In this document: piece by piece, positions 1 to 9,172 of the stretch | Layout of the letters: each line of letters starts with the position of its first letter | Numbering within the stretch: the first letter of the stretch is position 1 | Assembly: GCF_001592285.1 (NCBI RefSeq) | Contig: NZ_BCWQ01000006.1 | Span: forward strand, 180,863 to 244,862 | Length of the DNA: 64,000 nucleotides | Direction: 5' to 3' | DNA from: Hydrogenophaga pseudoflava NBRC 102511 | Lineage (GTDB): Bacteria > Pseudomonadota > Gammaproteobacteria > Burkholderiales > Burkholderiaceae_C | Translations under genes and position numbers: made by a program | The notes under the pieces: model-generated | Seen by the model: the letters and a program-made list of their open reading frames with translations, nothing else | What the model was told of the DNA's origin: nothing | Databases searched by the model: none

Positions 1-101
1 TCGCGCAGCGCGGACAGCGTGGTCGCTGCGGTCTCGACAGATTCGCTGCCGGAGCCAATGGCCTCGCGGATGGAGGCGAAATAACGCAGCTGGATCTTCA
101 T
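1..101 (-). CDS. moaD: MoaD, molybdopterin synthase sulfur-carrier subunit (N-terminal part)
   Basis: Only the first 33 codons are in the window; the gene runs off the left edge. The protein begins MKIQLRYFASIREAIG, the ubiquitin-like beta-grasp start of MoaD. In the family, the thiocarboxylated C-terminal Gly-Gly (not visible here) delivers sulfur to cPMP in complex with MoaE to form molybdopterin. The ATG overlaps the stop codon of moeA in an ATGA, so the two are probably translationally coupled. It is the last visible gene of the minus-strand molybdenum cofactor group mobB-moeA-moaD. Identification rests on a short N terminus and on context. Confidence 0.85.
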   Translation of the reverse strand, partial: MKIQLRYFASIREAIGSGSESVETAATTLSALR

Positions 102-1387
102 GCGAGCAGGTCCGAAAGAGAGATGTAGTTCACGAGGTCGCCGCGCGCGATGGTGCTGCCGGCCGGGTTGTCCACCAGGCCGTCGCCCCACACTGTGGAG
201 GTCAGCACGCCCGAGCTCTGGTTGGGGAACAGGTCCAGGCCGCCGTGGGCATTGCGGCGCACGCGCAGGAACTCGCGGCGCTTGTCGGCGCGCGGCAGGT
301 CGAAATCGGCGCGCAGCTGCATGGTCTTGAAGGGAGGCTGGTATTCGGATTCTGCGGCCCCCTGCAACTTGAGCAGGAAGGGCCGCACCAGCAGCAGGAA
401 GGTGACGTAACTCGACACCGGGTTGCCGGGCAGGCCGATGAAGTGGCAGTGCCCTTGAGCGTCTGCACCGGCCCCCGCATCGCGCCGCACCGTGCCATAG
501 GCAAAGGGTTTGCCCGGCTTCATGGCGATCTGCCACAGGTCCAGGCTGCCCAGTTGTTGCACGGCGGGCTTGATGTGGTCTTCTTCGCCCACCGACACCC
601 CGCCGCTGGTGAGGATGAGGTCGTGGTGATCGGCAGCGGTCTTGAGGGCGGCCAGCGTGGCCTCGCGCCTGTCGGGCACGATGCCCAGGTCGCTGACCTC
701 GCACCCCAGGCGCTCCAGCAGCACGCGCAGGAAAAAGCGGTTGCTGTTGTAGATGGCGCCCGGTTTCATCTGTTCCGGCGGCACCTCGCCGGGCATGACC
801 AGCTCGTCGCCGGTGGAGAACAGCGCCACCCGCGGCTTGGCCCTCACCCGCAGCTGTGCCGCGCCAATGCCCGCGGCCAGGCCCAGGCTCGCGGCCGACA
901 GGCGCGTGCCGCGCGACAGCACGACGGCGCCACGGGTCACGTCTTCGCCCGCACAGCGGATCCATTGGCCAGGCCCGGGCACGGCGTCGATGTGCACAGC
1001 GCGGAAATCGCCACCGACCTCGCGCGTGTCTTCCTGCATCACGATGGCGTCCGCGCCAGGGGGCACCGGCGCACCCGTGAAGATGCGGGCGCAGGTGCCG
1101 GGTTCCAGCAGCTGCGCCGCGTGGCCGGCGGGGATGCGCTGGCTGACCGGCAGCACAACACCTTTTTCGGTGATGTCGGCCACGCGCACGGCGTAGCCGT
1201 CCATGGACGAGTTGTCCTGCGGCGGCACGTGCAGCGCCGACACCAGGTCATCCGCCAGCACACGCCGGTCGGCCAGCACAGTGGCCAGGGTTTCGGTGGC
1301 CGCGAGCGGTGCCGCGCGCGAAAGCAGGTCGGCCAGCGCGGCGTCCAGCGCCATCAGGGGTTTGCGGGCAGGTTGGGGAGCGTTCAT
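98..1387 (-). CDS. moeA: MoeA, molybdopterin molybdenumtransferase
   Basis: A 429-residue cytoplasmic protein of normal MoeA length. In the family it inserts molybdate into adenylylated molybdopterin in the last step of Mo-cofactor synthesis. Visible signatures are the N-terminal DNSSMDGYAV motif, a GAPVPPGAD stretch, the MoCF-binding domain with FSTGDELV and SGGVSVGEEDH, and the C-terminal beta-barrel domain. The start at MNAPQP was chosen because the upstream in-frame extension of 55 codons overlaps mobB and is not MoeA-like. It lies 46 bp after mobB and overlaps moaD by 4 bp, which supports one transcription unit. Confidence 0.95.
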   Translation of the reverse strand: MNAPQPARKPLMALDAALADLLSRAAPLAATETLATVLADRRVLADDLVSALHVPPQDNSSMDGYAVRVADITEKGVVLPVSQRIPAGHAAQLLEPGTCARIFTGAPVPPGADAIVMQEDTREVGGDFRAVHIDAVPGPGQWIRCAGEDVTRGAVVLSRGTRLSAASLGLAAGIGAAQLRVRAKPRVALFSTGDELVMPGEVPPEQMKPGAIYNSNRFFLRVLLERLGCEVSDLGIVPDRREATLAALKTAADHHDLILTSGGVSVGEEDHIKPAVQQLGSLDLWQIAMKPGKPFAYGTVRRDAGAGADAQGHCHFIGLPGNPVSSYVTFLLLVRPFLLKLQGAAESEYQPPFKTMQLRADFDLPRADKRREFLRVRRNAHGGLDLFPNQSSGVLTSTVWGDGLVDNPAGSTIARGDLVNYISLSDLLA

Positions 1388-1433
1388 GGTCTTGGAGGCA
1401 CCGCCCCGGCCGATAGGGCCAACGCAGTGGCGA

Positions 1434-1967
1434 TCAAACGTAGGCTTCGGGGTCGTAGTCGAAACGGTCCCCATTGTCGACCAGCCAGGCCGCCACCGCA
1501 TCGGGGTCGTCCAGATCCAGCCGCGGACGCAGGGTGTCCTCGGGCAAAGCATCGGCCAATGGCAGGGCGATGGCCGCCACGAAGGGGTCGTCCGGGTACC
1601 GGACCGGTTGGGCGGTGGCTGCGCGCCAGACCTCGATCTTGAGCAGGTTGCTGTCGCGCCAGCCCTCGACCAGCACCCAGTCCACCCCGGGGTGCAGCGC
1701 CGGGATCAGGTCGTGCACCGAGCGCTCCTGGGGCCGTTCGAAGCTGCGCTGCAGCACCAGCCGCTCGGGCGATGCAGCCAGCACCTCGTAGGCGCCGGCC
1801 TCCCGGTGGCGCCAGGTGTCCTTGCCGGGCTGGTCGGTTTCCAGCCCGCAGTGCGCGTGCTTCATGACCGACACGCGCAGACCCCGCGCCTTGAGGGCCG
1901 GGATCAGGCGTTCGATCAGCGTGGTCTTGCCTGCACCCGACGATCCAGCGAAACCGACGACCTTCAT
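1434..1967 (-). CDS. mobB: MobB, molybdopterin-guanine dinucleotide biosynthesis adaptor
   Basis: 177 residues, a P-loop GTPase-like protein that in the family assists MobA in making the guanine dinucleotide form of the molybdenum cofactor. The Walker A motif GSSGAGKT is at residues 8-15. It is followed by the MobB-typical MKHAHCG, a DTWRHREAGA segment and VEGWRDSNLLKIEV. It sits between thrC (21 bp upstream) and moeA (46 bp downstream) on the same strand. MobB is a helper in the family rather than essential; its presence implies that MGD-type molybdoenzymes are used. Confidence 0.93.
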   Translation of the reverse strand: MKVVGFAGSSGAGKTTLIERLIPALKARGLRVSVMKHAHCGLETDQPGKDTWRHREAGAYEVLAASPERLVLQRSFERPQERSVHDLIPALHPGVDWVLVEGWRDSNLLKIEVWRAATAQPVRYPDDPFVAAIALPLADALPEDTLRPRLDLDDPDAVAAWLVDNGDRFDYDPEAYV

Positions 1968-1987
1968 GGGGTCTTCCGGGCGGCCCG

Positions 1988-3418
1988 TCAGACCGGGCAG
2001 TGGTCGGTGATGTAGCGCTTGACCGCGACCGCGTCCGCGCCCATCACCTGCACACGCTTGGGCAAGGCTTCGATGCCGTCGAACTTGGCCGGCCGCTCGG
2101 GATCGCGGCCCAAGGCTTCACGGATGGTCTCGGCGAACTTGATCGGCAGCGCCGTCTCCAGCACCACCACGTTCTCGCCCGCCTGGCGCAATTCGCGCGC
2201 CACCTTCACGCCGTCGGCGGTGTGGGTGTCGATCATCACACCGTGTTGCTCGAAGGTGGCCTTGATGGTGGCCAGGCGGTTGGCGTGCGTGCTCTTGCCG
2301 CTGGCAAAGCCGTAGCGGCTGGCCGCCTGAGCGAACAGCGGGTCGCTGCCCAGGTCGAAGCGGCCATGCAGGCGCAGCTCGTCGTCGAACAGGTTCTTCG
2401 TGCGCGCAGCGTCGCGACCCAGCAGGTCGAACACGAATCGCTCGAAGTTGCTGGCCTTCGAAATGTCCATCGACGGGCTGGAGGTCTCGTAGGTGTCGGC
2501 GCTGCCGCGCACGCGGTAGGTGCCGGTGCGGAAGAACTCGTCAAGCACGTCGTTCTCATTGGTCGCGACGATCAGGCGACCGATCGGCAGGCCCATCTGG
2601 CGCGCGACATGGCCGGCGCAGACGTTGCCGAAGTTGCCAGAGGGCACGGCAAAGCTCACCTTTTGTTCGTTGGACCTCGTCGCGTAGAAGTAGCCGGCAA
2701 AGTAGTAGACCACCTGGGCCAGCAACCGCGCCCAGTTGATCGAGTTGACCGTGCCGATCTTGTACTTGCGCTTGAAGTCCAGGTCGTTGGACACGGCTTT
2801 GACGATGTCCTGGCAGTCGTCGAACACGCCTTCCACCGCGATGTTGTGGATGTTCGGGTCCATCAGGCTGAACATCTGCGCCTGCTGAAAAGCGCTCATG
2901 CGGCCGTGCGGGCTGAGCATGAACACGCGCACGCCCTGTTTGCCGCGCATCGCGTACTCGGCAGCGCTGCCAGTGTCGCCCGAGGTCGCGCCCAAGATGT
3001 TGAGCTGCTCGCCACGGCGCGCCAGTTCGTACTCGAACAGGTGGCCCAGCAGTTGCATGGCCATGTCCTTGAAGGCCAGGGTCGGGCCATTGGACAGCGC
3101 CTCAAGCTGCAGACCGTCTTCCAGCTTCGTCAGCGGCACGATCTCTTTCGTGCCAAAAACGTCGGCCGTGTAGGTCTTGGCGCAAAGCGCTTTCAGGTCG
3201 TCGGCCGGAATGTCGTCGATGTAGAGCGACAGCACCTCGAAGGCAAGCGCAGCATAGCCTTGCTCGGCCAGCACGGCGCGCCAGCGGGTCAGTGTGGCTG
3301 CGTCGACCTGCGGATAGGCCTCGGGCAGGTAGAGACCACCGTCGGGCGCCAGACCTTCGAGCAGGATTTCGCAGAAGCGCTTGCGGTCCGGGTGGCCGCG
3401 GGTCGACAGGTACAGCAT
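1988..3418 (-). CDS. thrC: Threonine synthase
   Basis: 476 residues, the long proteobacterial class of threonine synthase. The enzyme converts O-phosphohomoserine to threonine with pyridoxal phosphate. The N terminus MLYLSTRG and the segment SNGPTLAFKDMAMQLLGHL, with the PLP-binding lysine at about residue 117, are characteristic. GATSGDTGSAA is the phosphate-binding region. The ATG lies one base after the stop codon of hom, so hom and thrC are tightly coupled and give the last two committed threonine steps except homoserine kinase. No thrB is visible in the window. Confidence 0.96.
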   Translation of the reverse strand: MLYLSTRGHPDRKRFCEILLEGLAPDGGLYLPEAYPQVDAATLTRWRAVLAEQGYAALAFEVLSLYIDDIPADDLKALCAKTYTADVFGTKEIVPLTKLEDGLQLEALSNGPTLAFKDMAMQLLGHLFEYELARRGEQLNILGATSGDTGSAAEYAMRGKQGVRVFMLSPHGRMSAFQQAQMFSLMDPNIHNIAVEGVFDDCQDIVKAVSNDLDFKRKYKIGTVNSINWARLLAQVVYYFAGYFYATRSNEQKVSFAVPSGNFGNVCAGHVARQMGLPIGRLIVATNENDVLDEFFRTGTYRVRGSADTYETSSPSMDISKASNFERFVFDLLGRDAARTKNLFDDELRLHGRFDLGSDPLFAQAASRYGFASGKSTHANRLATIKATFEQHGVMIDTHTADGVKVARELRQAGENVVVLETALPIKFAETIREALGRDPERPAKFDGIEALPKRVQVMGADAVAVKRYITDHCPV

Positions 3419-3419
3419 C

Positions 3420-4742
3420 TCAGTTCAGCTCTTCCTTGCGGATGCGGGTGATGGGCGCCAGCACGCTGGGCAGGCCCTGCATTTGCGCGATCACATCGTT
3501 CATGGTGCCTTCGCGCGTGTCGTGCGTCAGGATGATCAGGTCGGTCGAGGTCGCCCCCTCTCCACCCACTTCGTCGGCCTCGCGCTGCAGCACCGCGTCG
3601 ATGCTCACACCGGCGCCGGCCAGCAAGCCGGTCACCTGAGCCAGCACGCCGGCCTGATCGGCCACGCGCAGACGCAGGTAGTAACTGGTCACGACCTCGC
3701 TCATGGGCAGCACGACGGCATCACTCATGGCATCGGGCTGGAAGGCCAGGTGCGGCACGCGATTGAGCGGATCGGCGGTGTGCAGGCGGGTGATGTCCAC
3801 CAGGTCGGCGATCACGGCCGAGGCGGTCGGTTCGCTGCCGGCACCCTTGCCGTAGTACAGAGTGGTACCCACGGCATCGCCGTTCACCACCACCGCGTTC
3901 ATCGCACCCTCCACGTTGGCAATCAGCCGTTTCGCCGGCACCAGACTGGGGTGCACGCGCAGTTCCACGCCCTTGTCGGTGCGCTTGGTGATGCCCAGCA
4001 GCTTGATGCGGTAGCCCAGCTGCTCGGCATAACGGATGTCGGCCGCACCCAGCTTGGTGATGCCTTCCACGTAGGCCTTGTCGAACTGGACCGGAATACC
4101 GAAGGCGATGGCGCTCATCAGCGTCGCCTTGTGGGCGGCGTCGACCCCTTCGATGTCGAAGGTCGGGTCGGCTTCGGCATAGCCCAGGCGCTGGGCTTCT
4201 TTCAGCACCACGTCGAAGTCCAGGCCCTTGTCACGCATCTCGGACAGGATGAAGTTCGTCGTGCCGTTGATGATGCCAGCGATCCACTGGATGCGGTTGG
4301 CTGTCAGGCCTTCGCGCAGCGCCTTGATGATGGGGATGCCACCTGCCACGGCCGCCTCGAAGGCCACCATCACGCCCTTGGCCGACGCAGCCGCAAAGAT
4401 CTCGGTGCCATGCACGGCCAGCAGCGCCTTGTTGGCGGTGACCACGTGCTTGCCAGCGGCAATCGCTTCGAGCACCAGCGCGCGGGCAATGCCGTAGCCG
4501 CCAATCAGCTCGATCACGATGTCGATGTCGGGGTTGGCGATCACGGCGCGGGCGTCGTTCACCACCTTGACGTCCGGACCCACGATGGACTGTGCACGCG
4601 CCACGTCCAGGTCCGCCACCATGGTGATCTCAATGCCGCGACCGGCACGGCGCTGAATCTCTTCCTGGTTGCGCTGAAGCACATTGAACGTGCCGCTGCC
4701 CACGGTGCCGATGCCCAGCAGGCCTACTTGGATGGGTTTCAT
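3420..4742 (-). CDS. hom: Homoserine dehydrogenase
   Basis: 440 residues, monofunctional homoserine dehydrogenase that reduces aspartate semialdehyde to homoserine with NAD(P)H. It shows the N-terminal Rossmann fold (GLLGIGTVGSG, residues 8-18), the catalytic domain (AGIINGTTNFIL, YAEADPTFDIEG) and a C-terminal ACT domain from about residue 350 (YYLRLRVADQAGVLAQV), which usually gives threonine feedback control. The start MKPIQVG was preferred over a long upstream extension that lacks similarity and overlaps the aminotransferase region. It lies about 100 bp downstream of the alaA-like gene and directly upstream of thrC. Confidence 0.96.
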   Translation of the reverse strand: MKPIQVGLLGIGTVGSGTFNVLQRNQEEIQRRAGRGIEITMVADLDVARAQSIVGPDVKVVNDARAVIANPDIDIVIELIGGYGIARALVLEAIAAGKHVVTANKALLAVHGTEIFAAASAKGVMVAFEAAVAGGIPIIKALREGLTANRIQWIAGIINGTTNFILSEMRDKGLDFDVVLKEAQRLGYAEADPTFDIEGVDAAHKATLMSAIAFGIPVQFDKAYVEGITKLGAADIRYAEQLGYRIKLLGITKRTDKGVELRVHPSLVPAKRLIANVEGAMNAVVVNGDAVGTTLYYGKGAGSEPTASAVIADLVDITRLHTADPLNRVPHLAFQPDAMSDAVVLPMSEVVTSYYLRLRVADQAGVLAQVTGLLAGAGVSIDAVLQREADEVGGEGATSTDLIILTHDTREGTMNDVIAQMQGLPSVLAPITRIRKEELN

Positions 4743-4843
4743 GCTTGACTCATTTCCAACAAAAACTCGGGCGCTGTCCGCCCTGTCCGATAGTGACAGC
4801 CGGTCGCTCGGGCATTGATGACATTGCCCGGCACCATTGATGA

Positions 4844-6076
4844 TCAGTCGTCTGTGCCGTGGCGATGGCGCCACTGTTCCAGGAACTTGGCCAGGCGGTC
4901 GATGGCCTCGCGCAAATCGTCTTCGTGCGGCAGGAACACGATGCGGAAATGCTGGTTGTCCGGGTAGTTGAAGCCCGACCCCTGCACCAGCATCACGCGG
5001 GTCGCCCGCAGCACTTCCATGAAAAACTGCCGGTCGTCCTCGATCGGATAGACCTTGGGATCGAGCCGGGGAAACATGTACAGCGCCGCCTGCGGCTTGA
5101 CGCATGTCACGCCCGGGATCGCGGTGATCAGTTCGTAGGCCAGATCGCGCTGGCGACGCAGGCGCCCGCCTTCCTTGACCAGGTCGTTGATGCTCTGATA
5201 TCCACCGAGAGCCGTCTGGATCGCCCACTGCCCCGGCACGTTGGAGCCGAGCTTGAGGTTGGCCAGCATGTTCAGGCCTTCGATGAAGTCCTTGGCGATC
5301 TCCTTCGGACCCGACAACACCATCCAGCCGGCGCGATATCCGCAGGACCTGTAGGCCTTGGACAGCGAATTGAACGTCAGGGTCAGCACATCAGTGGACA
5401 GACTCGCCATCGCGGTGTGCTTCACACCTTCGTACAGCACCTTGTCGTACACCTCGTCGGCCAGCAGCACCAGACCGAACTCACGGGCCAGCGCCACGAT
5501 GCCCTTGAGCAGCTCGTCGCTGTAGAGCACACCGGTGGGGTTGTTCGGGTTGATGACCACGATTCCCTTCGTGCGCGGCGTGATCTTGGCACGCATGTCC
5601 GCCAGGTCCGGCTGCCAGCCGTTGCTTTCGTCGCAGCGGTAGTGCACCGGTGTGCCTCCGGAGAGGCTGGTCGCTGCCGTCCACAGGGGGTAGTCGGGCG
5701 ACGGCACCAGCAGTTCATCGCCGTTGTCCAGCAGCGCATTGGCCGCCATCACAATCAGTTCGCTGGCACCATTCCCAAGGTAGATGTCGTCCAGCGTCAC
5801 GCCCTGCACACCCTGCTGCTGGGTGTAGTGCATCACCGCCTTGCGCGCGGCGAAGATACCCTTGCTGTCCGAGTAACCCGCCGAGTTCGGCAGATTTCGG
5901 ATCATATCCTGCTGGATTTCCTCGGGGGCGTCAAAACCGAACGGCGCCAGGTTGCCGATGTTCAGCTTGATGATTTTCTGGCCCTCGTCCTCCATCTGCT
6001 TGGCCGCGTCGACGATCGGGCCCCGAACGTCGTAGAGCACATTGGCCAGCTTGGCGGATTTCTGGATCGGTTTCAA
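4844..6076 (-). CDS. alaA: AlaA-type PLP aminotransferase (TTG start)
   Basis: 410 residues, class I/II fold-type I aminotransferase closely resembling E. coli AlaA (YfbQ), which makes alanine from pyruvate with glutamate as donor. Visible features are NIGNLAPFGFDAPEEI, PSPDYPLWTAA, INPNNPTG and NSLSKAYRSCGYRAGW, where the Schiff-base lysine is about residue 240. The start is a TTG preceded by a strong GGAGG Shine-Dalgarno at about 5 bases; the first in-frame ATG upstream would add 50 unrelated residues. It is the first gene of the minus-strand run leading into hom-thrC. Exact substrate (pyruvate versus other 2-oxoacids) cannot be fixed from sequence. Confidence 0.88.
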   Translation of the reverse strand: MKPIQKSAKLANVLYDVRGPIVDAAKQMEDEGQKIIKLNIGNLAPFGFDAPEEIQQDMIRNLPNSAGYSDSKGIFAARKAVMHYTQQQGVQGVTLDDIYLGNGASELIVMAANALLDNGDELLVPSPDYPLWTAATSLSGGTPVHYRCDESNGWQPDLADMRAKITPRTKGIVVINPNNPTGVLYSDELLKGIVALAREFGLVLLADEVYDKVLYEGVKHTAMASLSTDVLTLTFNSLSKAYRSCGYRAGWMVLSGPKEIAKDFIEGLNMLANLKLGSNVPGQWAIQTALGGYQSINDLVKEGGRLRRQRDLAYELITAIPGVTCVKPQAALYMFPRLDPKVYPIEDDRQFFMEVLRATRVMLVQGSGFNYPDNQHFRIVFLPHEDDLREAIDRLAKFLEQWRHRHGTDD

Positions 6077-6214
6077 AGTCCCTCCGGACAGATGAGGCAA
6101 GGTGTGGACGGTTACGGGCAGGCGCACGCTAAGATCGCGACCTCTTCGGGGAAAACCCATAATTTGACCACAGTTCTCCTGCGCACCTCGTCCCCGACAG
6201 ACGCCACCGACCCG

Positions 6215-6595
6215 ATGAAACTTCATGCAGACAAGCCTGACCAGTTGTCAGTCACCGCCCATGGCGACGGATGGATCGCAGTCAATGGCGAGCGGTACAG
6301 CTCCAGCGTGGTGCTGCTGGCTTCGGGAACCGTTCGCCCCTGGGGCGTGGCACGCCTTGATGAACTCACTGCCGAGCATTTTTCGGAACTCATAGGGGGC
6401 GATGGCCCTCCTCCTGAATTGGTGCTGCTCGGGTCCGGCACCAGACTTCGTTTTGTGGCTCCCGCCCTGCTGCGGCCGCTCATTGAACAACGCATTGGCG
6501 TGGAAACCATGGACACCCCGGCCGCCTGCCGAACCTTCAACATCCTCGCAGGCGAAGGCCGGCGCGTGGTGGCGGCCCTGCTGATCGAAGCCTGA
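6215..6595 (+). CDS. Mth938-like domain protein (DUF498)
   Basis: 126 residues, a single Mth938-like domain related to the mitochondrial complex I assembly factor NDUFAF3 and to human AAMDC. The motifs seen are YSSSVVLLASGTVRPWG, a central LVLLGSGTRLRF and a C-terminal FNILAGEGRRVVAALL. No catalytic residues are evident and the bacterial function is not established. It is divergent from the alaA-like gene (start-to-start 138 bp) and lies 130 bp upstream of bcp on the same strand. The ATG at MKLHADKP follows a long in-frame open stretch that is only antisense to alaA. Confidence 0.8.
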   Translation: MKLHADKPDQLSVTAHGDGWIAVNGERYSSSVVLLASGTVRPWGVARLDELTAEHFSELIGGDGPPPELVLLGSGTRLRFVAPALLRPLIEQRIGVETMDTPAACRTFNILAGEGRRVVAALLIEA

Positions 6596-6725
6596 CGCCC
6601 GAACCCGCGTTCGGGGTAAAATAGCCGATTGTTTTCCCACCGCTGCCAGAGAGCGGCTGTCGCCCAGGGAGGGCGACGGGAAGACCAACGCATCTCCACC
6701 AACCTACGTCAGGGGTCCACGCAGC

Positions 6726-7202
6726 ATGGCAGTCGTTGTCAACAAACCCATTCCCGAATTTGAAGCCATGGCCACCGGCGGCATCAAGGTCAGCAACCAG
6801 TCGCATGTGGGCCAGACGGTGGTTCTGTATTTTTACCCCAAGGACAACACGCCTGGTTGTACCACCGAGGCCATGCAGTTCCGCGACAAGTACAAGGATT
6901 TCGTCAAGGCGGGTGCGCAGGTGTTTGGCGTTTCCCGAGACAACATGAAGTCGCACGACGACTTCAAGGCCAAACTGGAGCTTCCGTTCGAGCTGATTGC
7001 CGACACGGAAGAAAAGATGTGCCACATGTTCGGCGTGGTCAAGAACAAGATCATGTACGGCAAGAAGGTCAAGGGCATTGAGCGCAGCACCTTCCTGATC
7101 GGCGCCGATGGCGTACTCAAGCAGGAATGGCGTGGCCTGAAGGTTCCGGGCCATGTGGAAGAAGTGCTGAAGGCTGTCAAGACCCTCAAGAAGGCCGCCT
7201 GA
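6726..7202 (+). CDS. bcp: Bcp-type thiol peroxidase (peroxiredoxin)
   Basis: 158-residue cytoplasmic peroxiredoxin of the BCP/PrxQ class, reducing hydrogen and organic peroxides. The peroxidatic cysteine is C45 in the motif DNTPGCTTEA. The second cysteine often found five residues later in PrxQ proteins is absent here (the position is Q or F). Another cysteine is at C99 in EKMCHMFG. The protein may therefore act as a 1-Cys enzyme or use a distant resolving cysteine. It is preceded by a 130-bp leader and followed by an intrinsic terminator at 7301-7329. Confidence 0.9.
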   Translation: MAVVVNKPIPEFEAMATGGIKVSNQSHVGQTVVLYFYPKDNTPGCTTEAMQFRDKYKDFVKAGAQVFGVSRDNMKSHDDFKAKLELPFELIADTEEKMCHMFGVVKNKIMYGKKVKGIERSTFLIGADGVLKQEWRGLKVPGHVEEVLKAVKTLKKAA

Positions 7203-7300
7203 ACGCGATTCGGGAGCGTCATTTCAGTCGTGCATAATGGGTTCATGACCCAGGTCAGACTGATTGAACATACGCCTCTTCGATTGCCTTGCGTCACGCA

Positions 7301-7329
7301 AAGCCGCCCGGTTTTCCTGGCGGCTTTTT
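7301..7329 (+). terminator. Rho-independent terminator after bcp
   Basis: Stem AAGCCGCC (7301-7308) pairs with GGCGGCTT (7319-7326) around a 10-base loop, followed by T residues. It lies 100 bp after the bcp stop and just before the phoH start. Confidence 0.8.
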
Positions 7330-7361
7330 CGTTTTCCGGTCCGCGCTGAACCTTCGCCCAC

Positions 7362-9101
7362 ATGCCACTGCCCCCTGCTCCATCCAAACGTGCCGCCCTG
7401 CTTGCTCCTGAGGCCTACAACCTGAAAGCCGGCGAGGACAGCTTCGACGAATTCCCAGCCTCTGCGCCTGCCGTGCCTCCACATCAGGAGTCCCGCCAGG
7501 CCAAGGCTTCGCCCCCCTCTGCCCCAGCAGACGCAAAAAAGAAGCCGAAAGCCGCGGCGCCCAGCACTCGCACAGCATCTGTGCCATCCATTGTTGAGAA
7601 GGTGGTCGCAGCTACACCGTCGACACCGAGTACAGACAGACAGCCGACGGCGGCAGAAGTCTCGGCCGAACCGGTGCGCCGCCGTGCGGCCAAAACAACG
7701 GCGTCCAGCGGCCCGGCCCGGCTGTTTGTGCTGGACACCAACGTTCTGTTGCATGACCCGATGAGCCTGTTCCGGTTTGAGGAACACGACATCTTCCTGC
7801 CGATGATCGTGCTCGAAGAGCTCGATGGTCACAAGAAAGGCATGACCGAAGTCGCGCGCAATGGCCGCCAGACCAGCCGCACGCTCGACGCACTCGCAGC
7901 CCAGACCGGCGGCGACATGACCAAAGGCCTGAAGCTCTCGGCCACCGGCAATGCCTCCGCTCGTGGCCTGCTCTTCTTCCAGACGGAACCTCTGGACACA
8001 CAACTGCCGACCAGCCTGCCTCAGGGCAAGGCAGACAACCAGATTCTGGGTGTGGTGCAGGCGCTGCGCGACAAGCACCCGCAGCGCGAAGTCATTCTGG
8101 TGTCCAAAGACATCAACATGCGGGTCAAGGCCCGCGCCCTCGGTCTCGCCGCGGACGACTACCAGAACGACAAGACGCTGGACGATGGCGAGCTGCTGTA
8201 CTCGGGCGCTCTGGCGCTGCCGCAGGACTTTTGGACCCGCCAGAGCAAGACCATCGAAAGCTGGCAGAGTGGTAGCCATACCTTCTACCGCGTGAGCGGG
8301 CCGGCGGTCACACAGTTCCACATCAACCAGTTTGTCTATTTTGAAGCGCCGGGCGAGCCCTCCCTCTACGCGCGAGTGACCGAGATCCGCGACAAGACAG
8401 CCGTTCTCAAGACCCTCAAGGACTACACGCACCTCAAGAATGCGGTCTGGGGCGTCACCAGCCGAAACCGCGAGCAGAACTTCGCACTCAACCTGCTGAT
8501 GGACCCGGAGATCGACTTCGTCACCCTGGCCGGCACCGCCGGGACCGGCAAAACGCTGATGGCCCTAGCCAGCGGCCTCACCCAGGTACTGGACGATCGC
8601 CGCTACACTGAGATCATCATGACCCGTGCCACCGTCAGCGTGGGTGAGGACATCGGTTTTCTGCCTGGGACCGAGGAAGAGAAGATGGGCCCCTGGATGG
8701 GGGCACTGGACGACAACCTCGAATTTCTGGCCAAGGGCGATGCCGGTGGCGCTGGCGAATGGGGACGAGCCGCCACCAACGAACTGATCCGCAGCCGCAT
8801 CAAGGTCAAGAGCATGAACTTCATGCGCGGCCGCACCTTCATGAACAAGTACGTCATCATCGACGAGGCGCAGAACCTGACGCCCAAGCAGATGAAGACC
8901 CTGATCACCCGCGCCGGCCCGGGCACCAAAATCATCTGCATGGGCAATCTGGCCCAGATCGACACGCCCTACCTGACCGAAGGTTCGTCGGGCCTGACCT
9001 ACGCGGTGGACCGCTTCAAGGGTTGGCCGCACGGGGGGCACATCACCCTGGCGCGCGGCGAGCGCTCGCGACTGGCCGACTTCGCCTCCGAGGTCTTGTA
9101 A
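7362..9101 (+). CDS. PIN-PhoH protein (PhoH2-type RNA helicase/RNase)
   Basis: 579 residues with three parts. The N-terminal ~115 residues are a low-complexity Ala/Pro/Lys linker. A PIN ribonuclease-like domain starts at about residue 120 (LFVLDTNVLLHDP, with acidic residues in LEELDGHKKG and LVSKDINMR). A PhoH ATPase domain follows, with Walker A GTAGTGKT near 390 and VIIDEAQN near 497. Proteins with this fusion (PhoH2) are RNA-unwinding and RNA-cleaving enzymes in other bacteria; the cellular role here is unknown. It is a single-gene unit bounded by terminators on both sides. Confidence 0.9.
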   Translation: MPLPPAPSKRAALLAPEAYNLKAGEDSFDEFPASAPAVPPHQESRQAKASPPSAPADAKKKPKAAAPSTRTASVPSIVEKVVAATPSTPSTDRQPTAAEVSAEPVRRRAAKTTASSGPARLFVLDTNVLLHDPMSLFRFEEHDIFLPMIVLEELDGHKKGMTEVARNGRQTSRTLDALAAQTGGDMTKGLKLSATGNASARGLLFFQTEPLDTQLPTSLPQGKADNQILGVVQALRDKHPQREVILVSKDINMRVKARALGLAADDYQNDKTLDDGELLYSGALALPQDFWTRQSKTIESWQSGSHTFYRVSGPAVTQFHINQFVYFEAPGEPSLYARVTEIRDKTAVLKTLKDYTHLKNAVWGVTSRNREQNFALNLLMDPEIDFVTLAGTAGTGKTLMALASGLTQVLDDRRYTEIIMTRATVSVGEDIGFLPGTEEEKMGPWMGALDDNLEFLAKGDAGGAGEWGRAATNELIRSRIKVKSMNFMRGRTFMNKYVIIDEAQNLTPKQMKTLITRAGPGTKIICMGNLAQIDTPYLTEGSSGLTYAVDRFKGWPHGGHITLARGERSRLADFASEVL

Positions 9102-9120
9102 GGAGGCCGGCACACACATG

Positions 9121-9149
9121 AAAAAAGCCCGACTCTGTCGGGCTTTTTT
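9121..9149. terminator. Bidirectional terminator between phoH and dnaB
   Basis: A near-perfect hairpin: AAAAAAGCCCGAC (9121-9133), loop TCT, GTCGGGCTTTTTT (9137-9149). The A-run and T-run on either side let it serve both the plus-strand phoH and the convergent minus-strand dnaB. Confidence 0.9.
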
Positions 9150-9172
9150 CATGAATGCGTGGGCATTCGCTA

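Noticed and set aside
6598..6615. Hairpin CCCGAAC-N4-GTTCGGG after the Mth938-like gene as a terminator
   Set aside because: No T-run follows on the plus strand; it may be a structural element but is not supported as a terminator.
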